Source: JBDZVM01 sp040255675 | GTDB taxonomy: Bacteria; Actinomycetota; Actinomycetes; Acidothermales; Acidothermaceae | Length of the DNA stretch: 64,000 bases | Direction: 5' to 3' | Assembly: GCA_040255675.1 (NCBI GenBank) | Contig: JBDZVM010000014.1 | Coordinates: forward strand, 29,494-93,493 | Part shown: positions 37,611 to 46,259 of the stretch, one piece after another | How positions within the stretch are numbered: the stretch's first letter is position 1 | Layout: every line of letters starts with the position of its first letter | Translations under genes and position numbers: made by a program | The notes under the pieces: model-generated | What the model was told of the DNA's origin: nothing | The model's database searches: none | The model's input: only the letters and a program-made list of their open reading frames with translations

Positions 37611-38261
37611 TCAGGCGCGCCCGAGGGCGCGAATCCACTCTTTGCGCCGCATCGACCGCCGGTTCCACAGCAAAAGGGCGAGGACGGCGATCCCGCCGGC
37701 TATTCCGATCATCGTCGCGTTACCCATGATCGGCACCGGATGCGCGGCGCACGCCGGCGCGCTCGTCGACGAGAAGAACAAAGTGTTGGTGTTCGGGTCG
37801 GCGCCGAGCGCCCACTGCACTCGGTCGCCGCTGCGGTTCGGAGTCCAGTCGACAACGAACTCGGTCGTCGAGACACCCGGGCGGAAGGACGACGTCTGGC
37901 CGACGTCCGAACCGCTCTTGCCGTTGCCGTAGACAGCGTTCTCGTAACTGCCGGCCGGCAGGATCAGCGTGTAGCCCGACCGGTTGTCGAAGCCAAGCGC
38001 CGCGGAAAACGATCCGTCGCCGTTGTCGAATACGCACGACAGGGTGGGCGTGATGTCGTCGCACGCGCCGGGGTAGGCGTCGCGGTCTTGCGACGACATG
38101 CAGTTGACCGTGCCCGGCGTCGTCGACGGGTTCTGGTCGTACTTTTGCGCCGCGTGCGCGGCCGGCGCCACCATGACCAAGGGCGCGGCGGCCAGCGCGA
38201 TCGCGGCCAGATAGACCCCGGCCCGTCGCGACAGTCGTCGTAGAGATAACACCACGCTCAT
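37611..38261 (-). CDS. Secreted protein with C-terminal membrane anchor
   Basis: 216 residues, family not recognised. A cleavable signal peptide is clear (AIALAAAPLVMVAPAAHAA). A domain of about 130 residues follows, rich in Gly, Ser and Asn, with four Cys (VNCMSS, GACDD, LSCVF and SAPACAA). One C-terminal helix (ATMIGIAGGIAVLALLLW) and a basic tail RRSMRRKEWIRALGRA complete a surface-anchored layout. The start is the ATG at 38261. It is divergent from the LacI regulator. Confidence 0.78.
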   Translation of the reverse strand: MSVVLSLRRLSRRAGVYLAAIALAAAPLVMVAPAAHAAQKYDQNPSTTPGTVNCMSSQDRDAYPGACDDITPTLSCVFDNGDGSFSAALGFDNRSGYTLILPAGSYENAVYGNGKSGSDVGQTSSFRPGVSTTEFVVDWTPNRSGDRVQWALGADPNTNTLFFSSTSAPACAAHPVPIMGNATMIGIAGGIAVLALLLWNRRSMRRKEWIRALGRA

Positions 38262-38414
38262 ATGGTCGCTGCCGTGCCGAAGTCGCACATCCGCCGACGA
38301 GCGCAACCGCGCGCTGCTGCGAATGGCGACATGATGAGCCGTTCGGAGTAATGCGACCGCCAGCCTGCAAGAACTTCCGCGGACGTGCCCGGATTTTGCG
38401 ATATCGTCCGTCTC

Positions 38415-39437
38415 GTGGCGAAAAGGCTTGCGGAAGTTGCGCAAAAGGTTGGTGTTAGCGAGGCGACGGTCAGCCGGGTGCTGAACGGCAAGGCCGGCGT
38501 GGCGCCGGCCACCCGCGACGCCGTTTTGACGGCTCTCGACGTGCTCGGCTACGAGCGGCCGACCCAGCTGCGCGGCGAGCGGGCCCGCATGGTCGGCCTC
38601 GTGTTGCCCGAACTGCAAAACCCGATCTTTCCGGCGCTCGCCGAAGTCGTCGGCGGCGGCCTCGTGCAGTTGGGTTTCACGCCGGTGCTCTGCACGCGCA
38701 CCGCGGGCGGGCTTTCTGAAGCCGAATACGTGCGCATGCTGCTCGAGCAGCAAGTGTCGGGAGTCGTCTTCGCCGGCGGCGCCTACGCCGAGGCCAACGC
38801 GTCGCACGAACATCTCGCCCAATTGCACCAGCGCGGAGTGCCCGTCGTCCTCGTGAACGCGGCCGTCGAAGACCTCGGGTTTCCGGCGGTCTCGACCGAC
38901 GACGCGGTCGCGGTCGAGCAGGCGTTCGGCCATCTTCACGCGCTCGGCCACGAGCGCGTCGGTATCGTGCTCGGCCCCGAAGACCACATGCCGTCACGCC
39001 GCAAACTTGCCGCGTTCGAGGCGGTCACCAAGGCGGCCGGCCTCTCTTCGAAATCCGCCGTCGAGCGCGCGATGTTCGGCATTGAAGGCGGCCAGGCGGC
39101 AGGCACTCGGCTGCTGCAACGCGGCGTCACCGGCATCATCTGCGCGAGCGATCCGCTCGCGCTCGGCGTGATCCGATCTGTCCGGCGAGCGCGCCTCGAC
39201 GTGCCGGGCGACGCGTCAGTGGTCGGCTTCGACGACTCGGCGTTCATGAACTGCACCGACCCGCCGCTCACGACCGTGCGCCAACCGATCGACTCGATGG
39301 GTCGCGCGGTCGTCACCCTGCTGGCCAACCAGATCGACGGCGGCGCGGCGTCCGACGAAGAACTGCTGTTCGAGCCGGAGCTCGTCGTCCGGTCGAGCAC
39401 AGGCCCGGCACCGAAACGCTCATCTGTGTCGTCGTAA
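38415..39437 (+). CDS. LacI-family transcriptional regulator
   Basis: 340 residues. The helix-turn-helix is at the N-terminus: RLAEVAQKVGVSEATVSRVL, followed by the hinge NGKAGVAPATRDAVLTAL. The rest is a periplasmic-binding-protein-like sugar-sensing domain ending in VVGFDDSAFMNCTDPPLTTV. The start is the GTG at 38415. It immediately precedes the polysaccharide-utilisation genes on the same strand and is the likely local repressor, with an oligosaccharide or sugar as inducer. A TTGCG motif occurs in the promoters of the nearby enzymes and transporter. Confidence 0.94.
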   Translation: MAKRLAEVAQKVGVSEATVSRVLNGKAGVAPATRDAVLTALDVLGYERPTQLRGERARMVGLVLPELQNPIFPALAEVVGGGLVQLGFTPVLCTRTAGGLSEAEYVRMLLEQQVSGVVFAGGAYAEANASHEHLAQLHQRGVPVVLVNAAVEDLGFPAVSTDDAVAVEQAFGHLHALGHERVGIVLGPEDHMPSRRKLAAFEAVTKAAGLSSKSAVERAMFGIEGGQAAGTRLLQRGVTGIICASDPLALGVIRSVRRARLDVPGDASVVGFDDSAFMNCTDPPLTTVRQPIDSMGRAVVTLLANQIDGGAASDEELLFEPELVVRSSTGPAPKRSSVSS

Positions 39438-39445
39438 ATATTCAA

Positions 39446-39476
39446 TTGTTCGTCACGTTCTTGCGCTAACCGCATC
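39446..39476 (+). promoter_or_regulatory. Possible promoter/operator of the first GH87-like gene
   Basis: TTCTTGCGCTAACCGCATCG (39458-39477) lies about 65-80 bases before the ATG. TGCG/CGCA form a small inverted repeat. The TTCTTGCG part resembles the sequence at the -10 region of the transporter operon and of the second large enzyme. Promoter elements here are weak. Confidence 0.3.
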
Positions 39477-39539
39477 GTTCCTGTCATGGTGTTTGCCGCC
39501 ACCAGGTGAATCACGAGCGAAGGCGGAAGGCGGAGCGCC

Positions 39540-42434
39540 ATGTCGACGACGTCCGAGCGCGAGCACGCACCGCGAAGCCGGACGCCGCGCATGTTGCTCG
39601 CCCTGCCGATCGCCATCGTCGTTGCCGCGGCCGGCGTTGCCGTCGTCTTGACAAGCGGCCGCGCACCGGCCGCGACCCCAGGCGAAACGGTCGCCGGATC
39701 GCCGCCCTCGCTCGTGGCCGGGCGCGGAGCTGCCGTGCCGTTCGTCGAACAGGAAGCCGCGAACTCGAAGACGAACGGCACGGTCTTATCGGCGAGCCGC
39801 GACCGAGGCACCCTCGCCAGCGAGGCGATCGGACGCCGCGCCGTCACTCTTAAGAAACGCGGCCAATACGTGGAATTCACTCTGACCCAGCCGGCGAACG
39901 CGATCGACGTGCGCTATAGCATTCCAGACTCGAAAGACGGCTCGCCCTATAACGCCACGCTCTCGCTTTATTTGGACGGCGTGAAGAGCGGACGGTTGAC
40001 GCTGACGAACACATATGCCTGGTATTACGGCGCATACCCGTTCGTCAACGAGCCGACGAGCGGCAACCCGCACCACTTTTACGACGAAACGCACCTCCTG
40101 CTCGGCAAGGAAATGCCTGCTGGGTCGAAGTTTCGGCTGCAAATCGACAACGGCGACAACGCCACCTCGTACACGATCGACTTGGTCGATTTCGAAGAAG
40201 TCGCGCCGCCGTTACCGCAACCGCCGGGCTCGGTGTCGGTCGTAAGCGTTGGCGCCGACCCGACAGGAACACGCGACTCCACCGACGCCTTCAAAAAAGC
40301 CATTTCCGCGTCACTCGCGACAGGAACGTCGGTGTGGCTTCCGCCAGGTACCTACCACGTCGACAAGCACCTCGTCGTGAATAGCAACGTTACGATCGCC
40401 GGCGCCGGCGCGTGGTACAGCGTCATGACCGGCGACGGTGTCGGTATTTACGGCAATCTCGCCCCACATCCAAGCCTTAACGTGCACCTGTCGAACTTCG
40501 CGATCGAAGGAACGGTGACCGAACGCGTCGACTCCGCGCAGGTCAACGGCCTCGGCGGCGCGCTCGGCGGCGGCTCGATAATTTCCGATCTGTGGATCGA
40601 ACACACCAAGGTGGGTATGTGGTTCGACGGCCCCTTCGACGGGCTCACCATCGAAAACAACCGTATCGACGACACGACCGCCGACGGCATCAACCTGCAC
40701 GACGGCATCACCCACGCGACGGTCCGCGACACCTTCATCCGCAATACAGGTGACGACGGCATCGCGCTATGGTCAGAAGATAACGGCGACACCGACGACG
40801 TCGTCGAGTTCAACACCGTCGAAGCTCCAATACTCGCCAATGACATCGCGATATACGGCGGCGCCGACAACCAAATCACCGACAACGTCGTGGCCGACAG
40901 CCAAACCCAAGGCGGCGGAATCCACGTCGCCAACCGATTCAACGCCATCGCGCTGGCGGGTACGACCACCATAGCTCGCGACACCGCGTTACGCACGGGT
41001 TCGTTCGATCCAAACTGGAAGTACGGCGTCGGCGCCTTATGGTTTTGGGCGAACGACTCGCCGATGAACGGCGCTATCCGCGTGCACGACGTCGACCTCA
41101 TCGACAGTTCGTACGAAGCGTTGGAATTCGCCGGTTCCTCGATCACGAACGTCGCTTTCACCGATGTTCGCATCGCCGGCGCGGGCACGTTCGCGCTCCA
41201 GCTCGAATCACATGGTGAGGCCAGTTTCGATCATGTGGTCGCCACCGGCCTCGGGGCGCGCGCCGCAATCTACGACTGCTTGTTCACAGGCAGCGACACC
41301 CCGGCCTTCATCGTCGACGATCGTGGCGGAAACTCCGGATGGGCCAAAAAATACTGCGGGAAATGGCCAGACCCGGTGCGCGCGAGCATAAGAAAAGTCT
41401 CGGCCGCACGTAACGACTTCACGCTGACCCTTCAGCCGTCCGGTGCGGCGGTTGACACGGGCGGCGCGGTCACAGCAAGGGTCTCGACCGCCATCCGAGC
41501 AGGCCAAAGCCAGCAATTGCGGCTCTCGGCGGCCGGCGCGCCAGCCGGAGTCTCGGTTCGCTTCTCGTCGTCCAGGCTGTTAGCCGGAGGGCACGCGACT
41601 ATGACGGTCACCACGCAGGCAGGGGTAAGGTCCGGCAAGTATCCGATTGTCGTGACTTCGACCGGGCCGACGGGTGCGCATTCGGCGACATTCGCGCTCA
41701 CCGTAGCCGGACCGCCGGTGCTGACGGCCGATCCGGCCAGTATCGACTTCACCGCCGGCAGCGTGGGCACGCCAAGCGAATCCCGGCAAATCCGGCTGAA
41801 AAACACTGGAACCGCGTTGATTACGGTCGGCGCGATCAGAACGACGGGCGACTTCAGCCAAACCAACACCTGCGGCGGCACGATCGCGGCTGGCATGTCG
41901 TGCCACGTCAGCGTGACGTTCACCGCCACCGGCACCGGCGCGCGTACGGGCAGCGTGACGATCGCGGACGACGCAAACCCCGTCACCGTAAGGCTTTTCG
42001 GAACAGCAACGCCCAACGCCAACCTGGCGCTCGGCAAGGCGGCCTCGGCGAGCGGCACCCAGCCGGGATACCCACCGTCGAACATGACCGACGGAAATCC
42101 CGGCAGTTATTGGGAAAGCATCAATAACGCGTTTCCGCAGTGGGCGACGGTCGACCTCGGCGAGCCGGCCATGGTCAGCCGGATCGTGCTGACGTTGCCG
42201 CCTCCGGCGGCCTGGAGCGCCCGCACGCAGACCCTGGTGGTCTCCGGCAGCCTCGACAACACGACTTTTACGTCGTTGGTGCCTTCCGCCGGCTACACGT
42301 TCGACCCCGCGACCGGCAATCAGGTCGCCATCTCCTTCGCCCCGACGAAACTGCGATTTATTCGGCTCGACGTGACGGCGAACACCGGTTGGCCCGCCGC
42401 GCAATTCTCCGAAGTCGAGGTGTTCCCGAAGTAA
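39540..42434 (+). CDS. Secreted beta-helix glycoside hydrolase, probable GH87 alpha-1,3-glucanase
   Basis: 964 residues. The N-terminal hydrophobic segment (about 18-40) is a signal peptide or anchor. A CBM35/CBM6-like beta-sandwich (about 58-220) begins PFVEQEAANSKTNGTVLS. A right-handed beta-helix follows (about 230-612; opens SVVSVGADPTGTRDSTDAF). Asp382, Asp405 and Asp406 (TADGINL, TGDDGIALW) keep the D-(22)-DD spacing I recall for the catalytic acids of GH87. After a linker domain come an ASPM/SPD-2/Hydin-like Ig domain (about 726-824) and a C-terminal F5/8 type C (discoidin) domain (825-964) for carbohydrate binding. It probably acts outside the cell on alpha-1,3-glucan. A pectate-lyase-like enzyme is the alternative. 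Confidence 0.75.
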   Translation: MSTTSEREHAPRSRTPRMLLALPIAIVVAAAGVAVVLTSGRAPAATPGETVAGSPPSLVAGRGAAVPFVEQEAANSKTNGTVLSASRDRGTLASEAIGRRAVTLKKRGQYVEFTLTQPANAIDVRYSIPDSKDGSPYNATLSLYLDGVKSGRLTLTNTYAWYYGAYPFVNEPTSGNPHHFYDETHLLLGKEMPAGSKFRLQIDNGDNATSYTIDLVDFEEVAPPLPQPPGSVSVVSVGADPTGTRDSTDAFKKAISASLATGTSVWLPPGTYHVDKHLVVNSNVTIAGAGAWYSVMTGDGVGIYGNLAPHPSLNVHLSNFAIEGTVTERVDSAQVNGLGGALGGGSIISDLWIEHTKVGMWFDGPFDGLTIENNRIDDTTADGINLHDGITHATVRDTFIRNTGDDGIALWSEDNGDTDDVVEFNTVEAPILANDIAIYGGADNQITDNVVADSQTQGGGIHVANRFNAIALAGTTTIARDTALRTGSFDPNWKYGVGALWFWANDSPMNGAIRVHDVDLIDSSYEALEFAGSSITNVAFTDVRIAGAGTFALQLESHGEASFDHVVATGLGARAAIYDCLFTGSDTPAFIVDDRGGNSGWAKKYCGKWPDPVRASIRKVSAARNDFTLTLQPSGAAVDTGGAVTARVSTAIRAGQSQQLRLSAAGAPAGVSVRFSSSRLLAGGHATMTVTTQAGVRSGKYPIVVTSTGPTGAHSATFALTVAGPPVLTADPASIDFTAGSVGTPSESRQIRLKNTGTALITVGAIRTTGDFSQTNTCGGTIAAGMSCHVSVTFTATGTGARTGSVTIADDANPVTVRLFGTATPNANLALGKAASASGTQPGYPPSNMTDGNPGSYWESINNAFPQWATVDLGEPAMVSRIVLTLPPPAAWSARTQTLVVSGSLDNTTFTSLVPSAGYTFDPATGNQVAISFAPTKLRFIRLDVTANTGWPAAQFSEVEVFPK

Positions 42435-42452
42435 CGCGCTCACCCGAGCGCT

Positions 42453-42547
42453 GATCACGTAAACGTGGTCAACATGCCCGAGGACAGGCCAGGACACCTG
42501 TTTTCGGGGGTCTTGGCCTGTCCTCGGACACCCCTTCCTCGAACGTT
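42453..42547. repeat. GATCACGT hairpin element (family member D)
   Basis: GATCACGT at 42453-42460 opens the element. CCGAGGACAGGCCA (42478-42491) pairs perfectly with TGGCCTGTCCTCGG (42514-42527). It lies just after the first GH87-like gene and before the transporter promoter, so it can end transcription of the enzyme gene. Confidence 0.75.
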
Positions 42548-42601
42548 GGCCAATCGCGCCCGCAAACCTGTGCCGCACTGGCTTGCCCGATTCCGTACAC
42601 C

Positions 42602-42660
42602 TTGACGCTTTCAGTCTGTGTCATAATCTTGCGAAGTTCCGTCGCGCTCTTGCGTCAACT
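42602..42660 (+). promoter_or_regulatory. Promoter of the sugar ABC transporter operon with TCTTGCG repeats
   Basis: A -35-like TTGACG (42602-42607) is followed after 16 bases by TAATCT (42624-42629). The sequence TCTTGCG occurs at 42627-42633, overlapping the -10, and again at 42648-42654. That is the position expected for a LacI-type operator. The rest of the 328-base gap between the enzyme and the lipoprotein gene holds a hairpin and a leader of about 100 bases. Confidence 0.45.
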
Positions 42661-42762
42661 CGTCGGCATCTGTACTTTCAATGCAACCCGGAGGCGCAGC
42701 AGGAGTCTCCTGTCGAGGTCCACCAGCCCCTGCATCACCAGTCCTTGGAGGGATTCCTTTCG

Positions 42763-44220
42763 ATGAAGCACCAGAGATGGGTGGCCGCGCTCGCCGCGGC
42801 GGGCATCGCCACCACGGTGGCGGCCTGTGGCAGCAGTTCGTCGAGCGACAACGGCGCCAACACGGCGCAGTCGCAATCACCCGCGATATCCAGCGACACG
42901 ACGAGCGACTCGCCCTCGCCCGCGGCGAGCACCGCCGCGCTCGACGTCAGCAAGCCGACGACGATCACCGTCAACTGCGAACCGCCCACCACCGCCGCCT
43001 CGCAACGTCAGCAGTGGCTCGACGACGTCGCCTCGTTCGAGAAGCTGCACCCGAACATCACGATCCAAAGCAAGGACGAAGCGCCTTGCGACGATCCGAA
43101 CACCTTCTCGGCGAAGCTCGCCAGCGGCCAGGAAGAAAACGTCTTTTACCTGTACATGACCGATACTCAGCAGGCAATCGACTCCGGGCAAGTGCTCGAC
43201 ATTCAGAAGTACGCTGAGAAAATTCCTGTTTTGAAAGACATCCAGCCCTCGGTCATCAACATTTTCCGCAAGGGCGACACGGCCGACGGCGACCTTTACG
43301 GCCTGCCCAAGACCAACTACACGCTCGGGCTCGTCTACAACCGCGCGCTCTTCACCAAGGCGGGTCTCGACCCCGACAACCCCCCGACCACCTGGGCCGC
43401 CGTACGTGACGACGCCAAGAAAATCGCCGCGCTCGGCCCTGACTACGTCGGATACGCCGACTACAGCGCCGGCAACACCGGTGGCTGGCACTTCACGGCG
43501 GAGATGTACTCGCAAGGCGGCCATGTGGTGTCGGACGACGGCAAGAAGGCCGACTTCAACAACGACAAAGGCCTTGCCGTGTTGAACAACCTCAAGGCCA
43601 TGCGCTGGACCGACAACAGCATGGGTTCGAAGCAACTGCTGCAATACGCCGACACCATCAAGATGATGGCGGCTGGCAAGCTCGGCATGACGATCGGCGC
43701 GCCAGACTACTTGCCGAACATGCAGTCGAACTACAAGGCCGACCTTTCGCAAATCGGCCTCGCCCCGATGCCCGCCGGCGAAAACGGCAGCGGCACGCTG
43801 CTCGGCGGCGACGGCTACATGTTCAACAAGAACGACACCCCCGACCAGGTCATTGCCGGAATCTTGTGGCTGGAGTACGAGAACCTCACGCCGGGCACCG
43901 GCCAGTTCGACTTCAAGCGGACGGCGCAACTCGGCAACCCCGTCGGTTTACCCGAACCCGACCTGTTCCAGGGCGACACGGCCGCGAAGGAGCAGGCCGA
44001 CAAGGCCGCGAGCGCAAACCTTCCGATCAACAACTTCAAGGCATACGTCGACGGCACGCCACAACTGGCCGGACACGTCGAACCGCCGCAGGCGCAGCCG
44101 ATCTATAAGGTGCTCGACGGTCTGATGTCGGCGGTCCTCACCGACAAGAACGCCGACCCGCGGAAGCTGCTCGACGATTACTCAGCGAAGGTCCAGGCCG
44201 TCTTGGACAACGCCAGCTAG
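42763..44220 (+). CDS. Sugar ABC transporter solute-binding lipoprotein
   Basis: 485 residues, extracellular solute-binding protein family 1. The lipoprotein signal ends at Cys22 (TTVAACGSS). A Ser/Asp-rich linker follows, then the binding domain (PTTITVNCEPPTTAASQRQQ). Typical features include NYTLGLVYNRALF and KLGMTIGAPDY. The ATG at 42763 follows GGAGGG by about ten bases. It is the first gene of the importer operon; a strong stem-loop separates it from the permease genes, which usually gives extra binding protein. The likely ligand is an alpha-glucooligosaccharide, inferred from neighbours. Confidence 0.92.
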   Translation: MKHQRWVAALAAAGIATTVAACGSSSSSDNGANTAQSQSPAISSDTTSDSPSPAASTAALDVSKPTTITVNCEPPTTAASQRQQWLDDVASFEKLHPNITIQSKDEAPCDDPNTFSAKLASGQEENVFYLYMTDTQQAIDSGQVLDIQKYAEKIPVLKDIQPSVINIFRKGDTADGDLYGLPKTNYTLGLVYNRALFTKAGLDPDNPPTTWAAVRDDAKKIAALGPDYVGYADYSAGNTGGWHFTAEMYSQGGHVVSDDGKKADFNNDKGLAVLNNLKAMRWTDNSMGSKQLLQYADTIKMMAAGKLGMTIGAPDYLPNMQSNYKADLSQIGLAPMPAGENGSGTLLGGDGYMFNKNDTPDQVIAGILWLEYENLTPGTGQFDFKRTAQLGNPVGLPEPDLFQGDTAAKEQADKAASANLPINNFKAYVDGTPQLAGHVEPPQAQPIYKVLDGLMSAVLTDKNADPRKLLDDYSAKVQAVLDNAS

Positions 44221-44247
44221 TCCAGCGGCCCGCTCGTTTCCTGAACG

Positions 44248-44283
44248 TGCCTCCCGGGCGCCAAGGACAGCGCCCGGGAGGCA
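44248..44283 (+). terminator. Stem-loop between binding-protein and permease genes
   Basis: Perfect 14-base arms TGCCTCCCGGGCGC (44248-44261) and GCGCCCGGGAGGCA (44270-44283) flank an 8-base loop, 28 bases after the lipoprotein gene. No T tract follows. It probably attenuates transcription or protects the 3' end of the upstream mRNA. Confidence 0.75.
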
Positions 44284-44330
44284 GTTCCGACGACGAATCA
44301 ACAACGACCAGAAGCGACGGAGACAACCCG

Positions 44331-45281
44331 GTGGCGACCATCAATGTGGCGAGGGCCAGGGCGCGGCAAACCCAAAGCGCGGCCGCGCAACCGCGCCGCC
44401 GTCCGCCGTTGTCGCAGCGGATCCGGCGCAACGCCGTCGCGTATCTATTTCTCGCGGGAGCGGTGATCTGCTTCGCGTTGTTCTCGTGGTACCCGATCGT
44501 CCGCGAAGTGGTGATGAGCTTTCAAAAGACCAACTTCGCGGGCGACACAACGTGGGTCGGTTGGCGCAACTTCGTTCATCTAAGGCACGATCCCGAGTTC
44601 TGGACGGCGTGGCGCGCGTCTATTGAGTTCAGCCTATGGGCGCTGGTGTTCGGCTATGCCGTTCCCTTCGTCGTAGCCGTGGTCTTGAACGAGCTTCGCC
44701 ACGCGCGCTCGTACTTCCGGCTCATGGTCTACCTGCCCGTGATGATGCCTCCGGCGGCTGCTGCCTTTTTGTGGAAGTACTTCTACGATCCCGGCAACGG
44801 CTTGTTCAACACGGTGTTGCGCGGCCTGCATCTGCCAACCTCGCAGTGGTTGCAGTCGACGAATACAGCCATCATTTCACTTGTCTTGTTCTCGACGTGG
44901 ATCAACATGGGCACCGGCACGTTAATTTACTTGGCGGCGCTGCAAAACATCCCCGGCGAGCTGTACGAAGCGGCCGAGATCGAAGGCGCCGGGCTGTTCC
45001 GCCGCCTTTGGCACGTCACGATCCCTCAAACAAGGCTGATCCTCTCTCTGCTGCTCATGCTCCAGATCGTCGCGACCATGCAGGTTTTCTTGGAGCCGTT
45101 CATCTTGAGTGGTGGCGGGCCACAAGGAAAGACCACGACCGTCGTTTACTTGATCTACGAGTATGCCTTCCATTTCAACAACTTCGGTAGCGGCGCCGCG
45201 CTCGGGCTCATCTTGTTGCTCGTTCTAGCCGGGTTCGGCGCGGCCTACTTGTGGCTGAGCCGTCGTAGAGAAGAGGCCTAG
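44331..45281 (+). CDS. Sugar ABC transporter permease (MalF/UgpA type)
   Basis: 316 residues with six hydrophobic helices, the first being VAYLFLAGAVICFALFSWY. The cytoplasmic EAA loop, which contacts the ATPase, is YEAAEIEGAGLFRRLWHVTI. Start at the GTG at 44331 with CGGAG upstream. It is paired with the next permease, four bases downstream. No ATPase gene is in the locus, so a shared MsiK-type ATPase encoded elsewhere is likely, as is common in actinobacteria. Confidence 0.93.
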   Translation: MATINVARARARQTQSAAAQPRRRPPLSQRIRRNAVAYLFLAGAVICFALFSWYPIVREVVMSFQKTNFAGDTTWVGWRNFVHLRHDPEFWTAWRASIEFSLWALVFGYAVPFVVAVVLNELRHARSYFRLMVYLPVMMPPAAAAFLWKYFYDPGNGLFNTVLRGLHLPTSQWLQSTNTAIISLVLFSTWINMGTGTLIYLAALQNIPGELYEAAEIEGAGLFRRLWHVTIPQTRLILSLLLMLQIVATMQVFLEPFILSGGGPQGKTTTVVYLIYEYAFHFNNFGSGAALGLILLLVLAGFGAAYLWLSRRREEA

Positions 45282-45285
45282 CGAC

Positions 45286-46176
45286 ATGGCAACGACGCAC
45301 TCGCAAACCCGCACGCTTATTTCACCGGCACAACTCTCACGCACCGGCGGCAAGATCGCGTACTGGACGGTGCTGGCGATACTCGTCCCGCTTTTCGCGG
45401 CTATCTTCCTTTTCCCGTTGTACTGGATGTTCACCGGAGGGCTCAAGTCAGCGCACGAGGTCATCCAAAGTCCGCCGACGTGGTACCCGCACACGGTGCG
45501 GTGGGCGAACTTCGTCGACGCTTGGCATCAACTCAAGCTGGCTCGATTGCTCTTGAACACGACAGTGTACGCGCTTGGCGCGCTTGGCTTTCAACTTGTC
45601 TTCGACGTGGCGGCAGCGTACGCGCTGTCGAAGCTGCGGCCGGTGCTGGGCAATGTCATCTTGTTCTTGATGCTGGCGACGCTCATGATCCCCGCGACCG
45701 TGCTCGCGCTGCCCACATTTCTCACCGTCTTCAACCTTCCGGTGCTCCACGTCAACCTCACGAACTCGCCATGGGCAATCTGGTTGCCTTCGGTCGCGAA
45801 CGGCTTCAACGTCTTCTTGCTCAAGCGGTTCTTTGACTCGATACCGGAGGAATTGCTTGCGGCAGCCGCGATCGACGGCGCCGGGCCGCTGCGCGCGTTG
45901 TGGTCGATCGTGCTCCCTATGTCGCGACCGATCCTCGGAGTCGTCTCGATCCTTTCGGTGACTGCAGTCTGGAAAGACTTTTTGTGGCCCCTGCTCGTGC
46001 TGACGAGCCCGCAAGAGCAGACGGTCAACATCGGCCTGTATCAGCTCAGCACAGCGGCACCCGAGAACACGTTCATCGCCGCGCTGTTCATCGCATCGAT
46101 CCCCATGATCCTGTTTTTCCTCGTCTTCCAGCGGAACATCATGGCCGGGCTCACTTCCGGAGGCTTGAAGGGTTGA
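45286..46176 (+). CDS. Sugar ABC transporter permease (MalG/UgpE type)
   Basis: 296 residues with six helices. The EAA loop is EELLAAAAIDGAGPLRALWS. The C-terminus ends FFLVFQRNIMAGLTSGGLKG, the usual finish of this family. It lies four bases after the first permease, and the two should form the membrane channel of one importer. Confidence 0.94.
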   Translation: MATTHSQTRTLISPAQLSRTGGKIAYWTVLAILVPLFAAIFLFPLYWMFTGGLKSAHEVIQSPPTWYPHTVRWANFVDAWHQLKLARLLLNTTVYALGALGFQLVFDVAAAYALSKLRPVLGNVILFLMLATLMIPATVLALPTFLTVFNLPVLHVNLTNSPWAIWLPSVANGFNVFLLKRFFDSIPEELLAAAAIDGAGPLRALWSIVLPMSRPILGVVSILSVTAVWKDFLWPLLVLTSPQEQTVNIGLYQLSTAAPENTFIAALFIASIPMILFFLVFQRNIMAGLTSGGLKG

Positions 46177-46259
46177 TCCGCGCACCCGCCGCTCGACCGA
46201 TCAAAGGTGCCGCGGAGGCGAGCACCAGCACGCCCATCACAACGAAGGAGTATCCACCG

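Noticed and set aside
39540..42434. Calling the beta-helix proteins pectate lyases
   Set aside because: The helix opening resembles the general pectate-lyase superfamily, but the CBM35-like sandwich fused in front, the D-(22)-DD spacing and the alpha-glucan gene context fit GH87 better. No uronate importer or KDG pathway gene is present.
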